Of a DNA stretch of 33,647 nt, positions 31,567-33,647 are shown one piece after another; position 1 is the first letter of the stretch; each line of letters starts with the position of its first letter. A program made the position numbers and the translations under genes. Location of the stretch: positions 8,033 through 41,679 of the forward strand of contig JAQWAU010000013.1 in assembly GCA_028707535.1 (NCBI GenBank). Reading direction: 5' to 3'. The notes under the pieces are model-generated. The model did no database searches. It saw nothing but the letters and a program-made list of their open reading frames with translations, and was not told the origin of the DNA. Source of the DNA: Heliobacteriaceae bacterium (lineage in GTDB: Bacteria > Bacillota > Desulfitobacteriia > Heliobacteriales > Heliobacteriaceae).

Positions 31567-32424
31567 ATGAACAGATATTTGTCCCGGCAAACCGGGTTTA
31601 TGGGGGCCACCGAGGCTTATGCCGACTGCCCGGTTGTTCTGGTCGGGGTACCAATGGATTTTACGGTCAGTTTCCGGCCGGGTTCACGGCTAGGGCCCCA
31701 GCGGATCCGGGCCGTTTCGTATGGGCTGGAAGAGTATAGTGTTTATCAGGACCACGATTTGGCGGAGCGGCTTTATTGTGATGCGGGCGATATCGACCTG
31801 CCGATCGGCAATGTCGCCGGGTGTTTGGAAAGGATTCGGGAAGTTGCCTGGGATTTAATTAAGGATAACAAGCGGCCGATTTTTATCGGTGGGGAGCACC
31901 TGATTACGTACCCGGTCATCACGGCTTTTGCCCGCTTATACAAGGACTTGCGGGTTGTTCACTTCGATGCTCATGCTGATTTGCGGGCCGAATATTTGGG
32001 GGAGGTCCATTCGCACGCTACGGTTATGCGTAAAGTTGTGGAAACTGTCGGGTCCCGGAATGTTTTCCAACTCGGCATCCGTTCCGGCACGCGTGAGGAG
32101 TTTGCTTATGCCCGGGACCATACGCACCTTTTTTTAGATGAGATTTTTCCGGCTTTAGATCAGGTGGTCCAGGTCGTGCAAGATTACCCGGTTTATTTGA
32201 CTTTGGATATTGACGTGCTGGATCCGGCCTTTGCCCCGGGCACGGGAACACCCGAACCGGGGGGATGTACGGCCCGGGAACTGCTGGAAGCCGTCCGCCG
32301 GTTGGGGAAACTGAATATTGTCGGCTTTGACCTGGTGGAAGTGGCCCCAGGGGCTGACTTGTCGGACCGCACCGCCTTGTTGGCGGCGAAAATAATCCGG
32401 GAAGCCATCCTGGCCTTTTGGTAA
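31567..32424 (+). CDS. speB: Agmatinase-family ureohydrolase
   Basis: Encodes 285 aa with TAAAGG upstream of ATG 31567. It belongs to the arginase/agmatinase fold, with the di-manganese ligands visible in GGEH (about 109-112), FDAHADLR (about 133-138) and TLDIDVLDPAFAPGTGTPEPGG in part (about 213-234). Agmatinase cleaves agmatine to putrescine and urea; in thermophiles a homologue acts on N1-aminopropylagmatine to give spermidine directly. Its position as the third gene of the arginine decarboxylase-speE-speB operon fits either route. No terminator is visible before the tRNA promoter that follows. Confidence 0.93.
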   Translation: MNRYLSRQTGFMGATEAYADCPVVLVGVPMDFTVSFRPGSRLGPQRIRAVSYGLEEYSVYQDHDLAERLYCDAGDIDLPIGNVAGCLERIREVAWDLIKDNKRPIFIGGEHLITYPVITAFARLYKDLRVVHFDAHADLRAEYLGEVHSHATVMRKVVETVGSRNVFQLGIRSGTREEFAYARDHTHLFLDEIFPALDQVVQVVQDYPVYLTLDIDVLDPAFAPGTGTPEPGGCTARELLEAVRRLGKLNIVGFDLVEVAPGADLSDRTALLAAKIIREAILAFW

Positions 32425-32442
32425 GTTCCCGGTAAAAAACAT

Positions 32443-32471
32443 TTGACGAAAAGCGAATTTTTTTGTATAAT
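32443..32471 (+). promoter_or_regulatory. Strong promoter of the tRNA cluster
   Basis: TTGACG (32443-32448) and TATAAT (32466-32471) are exactly 17 nt apart, with an A/T-rich spacer end. Transcription would start about 8-10 nt before the first tRNA, as expected of a stable-RNA promoter. Confidence 0.88.
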
Positions 32472-32486
32472 CTCACTTGTTGGTAA

Positions 32487-32563
32487 GGAGCAGTGGTGTA
32501 GAGGCCTAACATGCCAGCCTGTCACGCTGGAGATCGCGAGTTCGAATCTCGTCTGCTCCGCCA
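32487..32563 (+). tRNA. tRNA-Asp (GTC)
   Basis: Acceptor arms GGAGCAG and CTGCTCC pair fully; anticodon stem CCAGC/GCTGG encloses CT-GTC-AC, anticodon GTC at 32521-32523. TTCGAAT is the T-loop. The 3' CCA is encoded. Confidence 0.97.
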
Positions 32564-32568
32564 TATTT

Positions 32569-32644
<76 letters not shown>

Positions 32645-32656
32645 GAAGGGCTTTGT

Positions 32657-32731
32657 GCGGGAATAGCTCAGCGGTAGAGCATCGCCTTGCCAAGGCGAGG
32701 GTCGCGAGTTCGAATCTCGTTTCCCGCTCCA
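32657..32731 (+). tRNA. tRNA-Gly (GCC)
   Basis: Acceptor arms GCGGGAA and TTCCCGC; anticodon stem TCGCC/GGCGA around TT-GCC-AA, anticodon 32689-32691; encoded CCA at 32729-32731. Confidence 0.97.
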
Positions 32732-32744
32732 GTTCGTTTGTTCC

Positions 32745-32767
32745 CGCCACCGCATGGTGGCGTTTTT
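32745..32767 (+). terminator. Terminator inside the tRNA cluster
   Basis: CGCCACC (32745-32751) pairs perfectly with GGTGGCG (32756-32762) around GCAT, followed by TTTTT. It lies between tRNA-Gly and tRNA-Cys. No good promoter is seen between it and tRNA-Cys. Confidence 0.8.
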
Positions 32768-32796
32768 CCACTTAGGGTAAGATTAGTTTTAGGGAG

Positions 32797-32871
32797 GGCG
32801 GCATCGCCAAGTGGTAAGGCAAAGGTCTGCAAAACCTTTATTCCCCGGTTCGAATCCGGGTGCCGCCTCCA
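32797..32871 (+). tRNA. tRNA-Cys (GCA)
   Basis: Acceptor arms GGCGGCA and TGCCGCC; anticodon stem AAGGT/ACCTT around CT-GCA-AA, anticodon 32829-32831; T-arm CCCGG/CCGGG; encoded CCA. Confidence 0.97.
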
Positions 32872-32887
32872 ATTAATTCACCGATTT

Positions 32888-32977
32888 GCCGGAGTGGCGG
32901 AATTGGTAGACGCACGGGACTTAAAATCCCGCGGTCTTTGTAAGACTGTGCCGGTTCGATTCCGGCCTCCGGCACCA
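32888..32977 (+). tRNA. tRNA-Leu (TAA)
   Basis: Acceptor arms GCCGGAG and CTCCGGC; anticodon stem CGGGA/TCCCG around CT-TAA-AA, anticodon 32922-32924; a long variable arm (GTCTTTGTAAGAC) marks a class II tRNA; encoded CCA. This UAA isoacceptor is a plausible substrate of the TrmL encoded at 0.9 kb. Confidence 0.97.
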
Positions 32978-32987
32978 CAATATCAAA

Positions 32988-33020
32988 AAAAAGCCCCGGC
33001 CAAGCAGGCTGGGGCTTTTT
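32988..33020. terminator. Terminator after the tRNA cluster, probably bidirectional
   Basis: AAAAAGCCCC (about 32988-32997) pairs with GGGGCTTTTT (33011-33020), with GGCC/GGCT partly extending the stem. The A-run before and T-run after make it able to end both the tRNA transcript and the convergent hypothetical gene. Confidence 0.85.
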
Positions 33021-33029
33021 GCGTTACGG

Positions 33030-33341
33030 TTACTGTGGGGAACGGGTCTGGTCAAGGCTGGCAATGGCTTGGCTGATGTTTTTCGTCAAGTAATATGTTG
33101 AAACCCTTTGATTATTGATCAGGGAACCGCACAGGGCAAAGGCAACCCGGGCCAGATAGTCAGCCGCCGCTTTTACGCGGAGACAGTCCGCTTTGTTTTC
33201 CGGGTCCGGGTTATAGTTCTGAAGATACGCCTGTAACTCAAAGAGTTTGTCGTAAATCCCGTCCCAATCAAGTACCAGCCCTTCTGCTTCTACTTGGTCG
33301 ACAAAGGAGCCCCAACCGGCATTTTTCTTTTCTTCGATCAT
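33030..33341 (-). CDS. Hypothetical protein, helical, 103 aa
   Basis: I do not recognise this protein. It is 103 aa, soluble, and looks mainly helical, with the acidic, aromatic start GWGSFVDQVEAEGLVLDWDGIY in part, a helix LFELQAYLQNY, and ADYLARVAFALCGSLINNQRVSTYYLTKNI in pieces. The start is well supported: AAAGGGGG (33350-33357) lies 8 nt before ATG 33341. A possible -10, TATAAA (33365-33370, minus strand), would give a leader that begins about at the ribosome binding site. It converges on the tRNA cluster and shares its terminator. The strong start signals make it a likely real gene. Confidence 0.65.
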   Translation of the reverse strand: MIEEKKNAGWGSFVDQVEAEGLVLDWDGIYDKLFELQAYLQNYNPDPENKADCLRVKAAADYLARVAFALCGSLINNQRVSTYYLTKNISQAIASLDQTRSPQ

Positions 33342-33402
33342 TCAATCATCCCCCTTTGCCTATATTTATATAACAAATTTTCAGATAATTACAGGCCTTA
33401 AA

Positions 33403-33437
33403 CAATAAAAACCCCCGGGAGCGAAACTTTCCCGGGG
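33403..33437 (-). terminator. Intrinsic terminator after the nitroreductase fragment
   Basis: On the minus strand CCCCGGGA (33437-33430) pairs perfectly with TCCCGGGG (33420-33413) around a 9-nt loop, followed by GTTTTTATT. It ends the transcript of the gene entering from the right edge. Confidence 0.85.
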
Positions 33438-33459
33438 CCGAAGGTTGCTTTTTGAGTGT

Positions 33460-33647
33460 TCAACGCCAGGTAATCCGGACCGGAAGCGAGCTTTCGGGGG
33501 TGTGGGCCACAATGATGTGTGGCGCTCCCCGGCAAATCCGGTCTTCCCCCCGGTCCCAGGCGGCCACAATGCGGTTCAGGTATACCGGCGCTGTTTGTGG
33601 ATCTTCGCTTAACATTTGACGCAGCCAATCAACCACCAGGGCGGCCA
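33460..33647 (-). CDS. Nitroreductase-family protein, partial and apparently C-truncated
   Basis: Only the last 61 codons are in the window; the 5' part lies beyond the right edge. The visible residues include VDWLRQMLSEDPQTAPVYLN in part, then RIVAAWDRGEDRICRGAPHI and IVAHTPESSLPVRITWR before TGA (33462-33460). The RGAPHxIVAH segment is characteristic of nitroreductases of the clostridial ferredoxin-like type, where about 60-70 more residues normally follow with the FMN-contacting C-terminal part. Here the frame stops soon after, and neither other frame resumes a recognisable nitroreductase, so the C-terminus appears lost. A good terminator follows within 25 nt. It may be a pseudogene or a short variant. 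Confidence 0.6.
   Translation of the reverse strand, partial: AALVVDWLRQMLSEDPQTAPVYLNRIVAAWDRGEDRICRGAPHIIVAHTPESSLPVRITWR

Noticed and set aside
33381-33628. Two open frames on the minus strand at the right edge (ending at 33381 and 33398)
   Set aside because: They run in the wrong frames across the terminator; the nitroreductase-like frame ending at 33460 carries the recognisable motif.

Overview
The window comes from a spore-forming Bacillota (Firmicutes), most likely a clostridial or Peptococcaceae-like lineage with mid-50s % G+C judged by eye. The evidence is gene content and order: malic enzyme, dnaE, pfkA and pyk lie close together, followed by polA, mutM, ytaF and coaE. This resembles a compacted and rearranged version of the Bacillus subtilis dnaE-ytsJ-pfkA-pykA ... 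polA-mutM-ytaF-coaE region. Other Firmicutes marks are a SAM-I (S-box) riboswitch, TRAP (MtrB), Shine-Dalgarno sequences of the GGAGG type, and many TTG and GTG starts. The species cannot be fixed from this sequence. I see no mobile element, prophage or CRISPR array.

Layout. (1) 1-4.0 kb: a PrcB-C-like small protein with a terminator, a small Cys-containing protein, trmL, then a tight run of a group III-type phosphofructokinase, an MTAP/PNP-family phosphorylase homologue and a histidine phosphatase. (2) 4.0-6.8 kb: a SAM-I riboswitch controlling metY-metX (homocysteine synthesis). (3) 6.8-12.5 kb: an ACT-domain malic enzyme, a YbaK-type deacylase and dnaE, with a likely bidirectional terminator facing a convergent, free-standing starch-binding module. 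(4) 13.0-17.0 kb: coaD, mtrB (TRAP), a DUF2007 protein, a leader with competing hairpins, then pfkA-pyk. (5) 17.0-19.7 kb: a TauE/SafE exporter divergent from an ECF sigma factor / zf-HC2-DUF4349 anti-sigma pair, with an ECF-type promoter (GGAAC-N17-CGTC) between them. (6) 19.8-27.2 kb: polA, mutM, an ABC-F ATPase, ytaF, coaE and a membrane-anchored lytic transglycosylase, mostly tightly spaced. (7) 27.3-30.1 kb: a DUF421 membrane protein, a DUF3786 protein and a GT2 glycosyltransferase with its own promoter and terminator. (8) 30.2-32.4 kb: a polyamine operon of pyruvoyl-dependent arginine decarboxylase, speE and speB. (9) 32.4-33.0 kb: five tRNA genes (Asp, Phe, Gly, Cys, Leu) behind a very good promoter, with a terminator inside the cluster. 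(10) 33.0-33.6 kb: a small hypothetical gene and the 3' end of an apparently truncated nitroreductase, both on the minus strand.

How it works together. Two phosphofructokinases, pyruvate kinase and malic enzyme cover the PFK and PEP/pyruvate/malate steps. metY-metX supplies homocysteine under SAM feedback. The polyamine operon makes agmatine and then putrescine and/or aminopropylated products, but speD is not in the window. polA, mutM and dnaE are replication and repair genes.

I did not find a clearly new multi-gene system. The most interesting items are the orphan TRAP gene, the ECF promoter in front of the sigma/DUF4349 pair, the competing hairpins before pfkA-pyk, the order of the polyamine operon, the altered ATP-site segment in CoaD, the stand-alone starch-binding module, and the truncated nitroreductase at the right edge.
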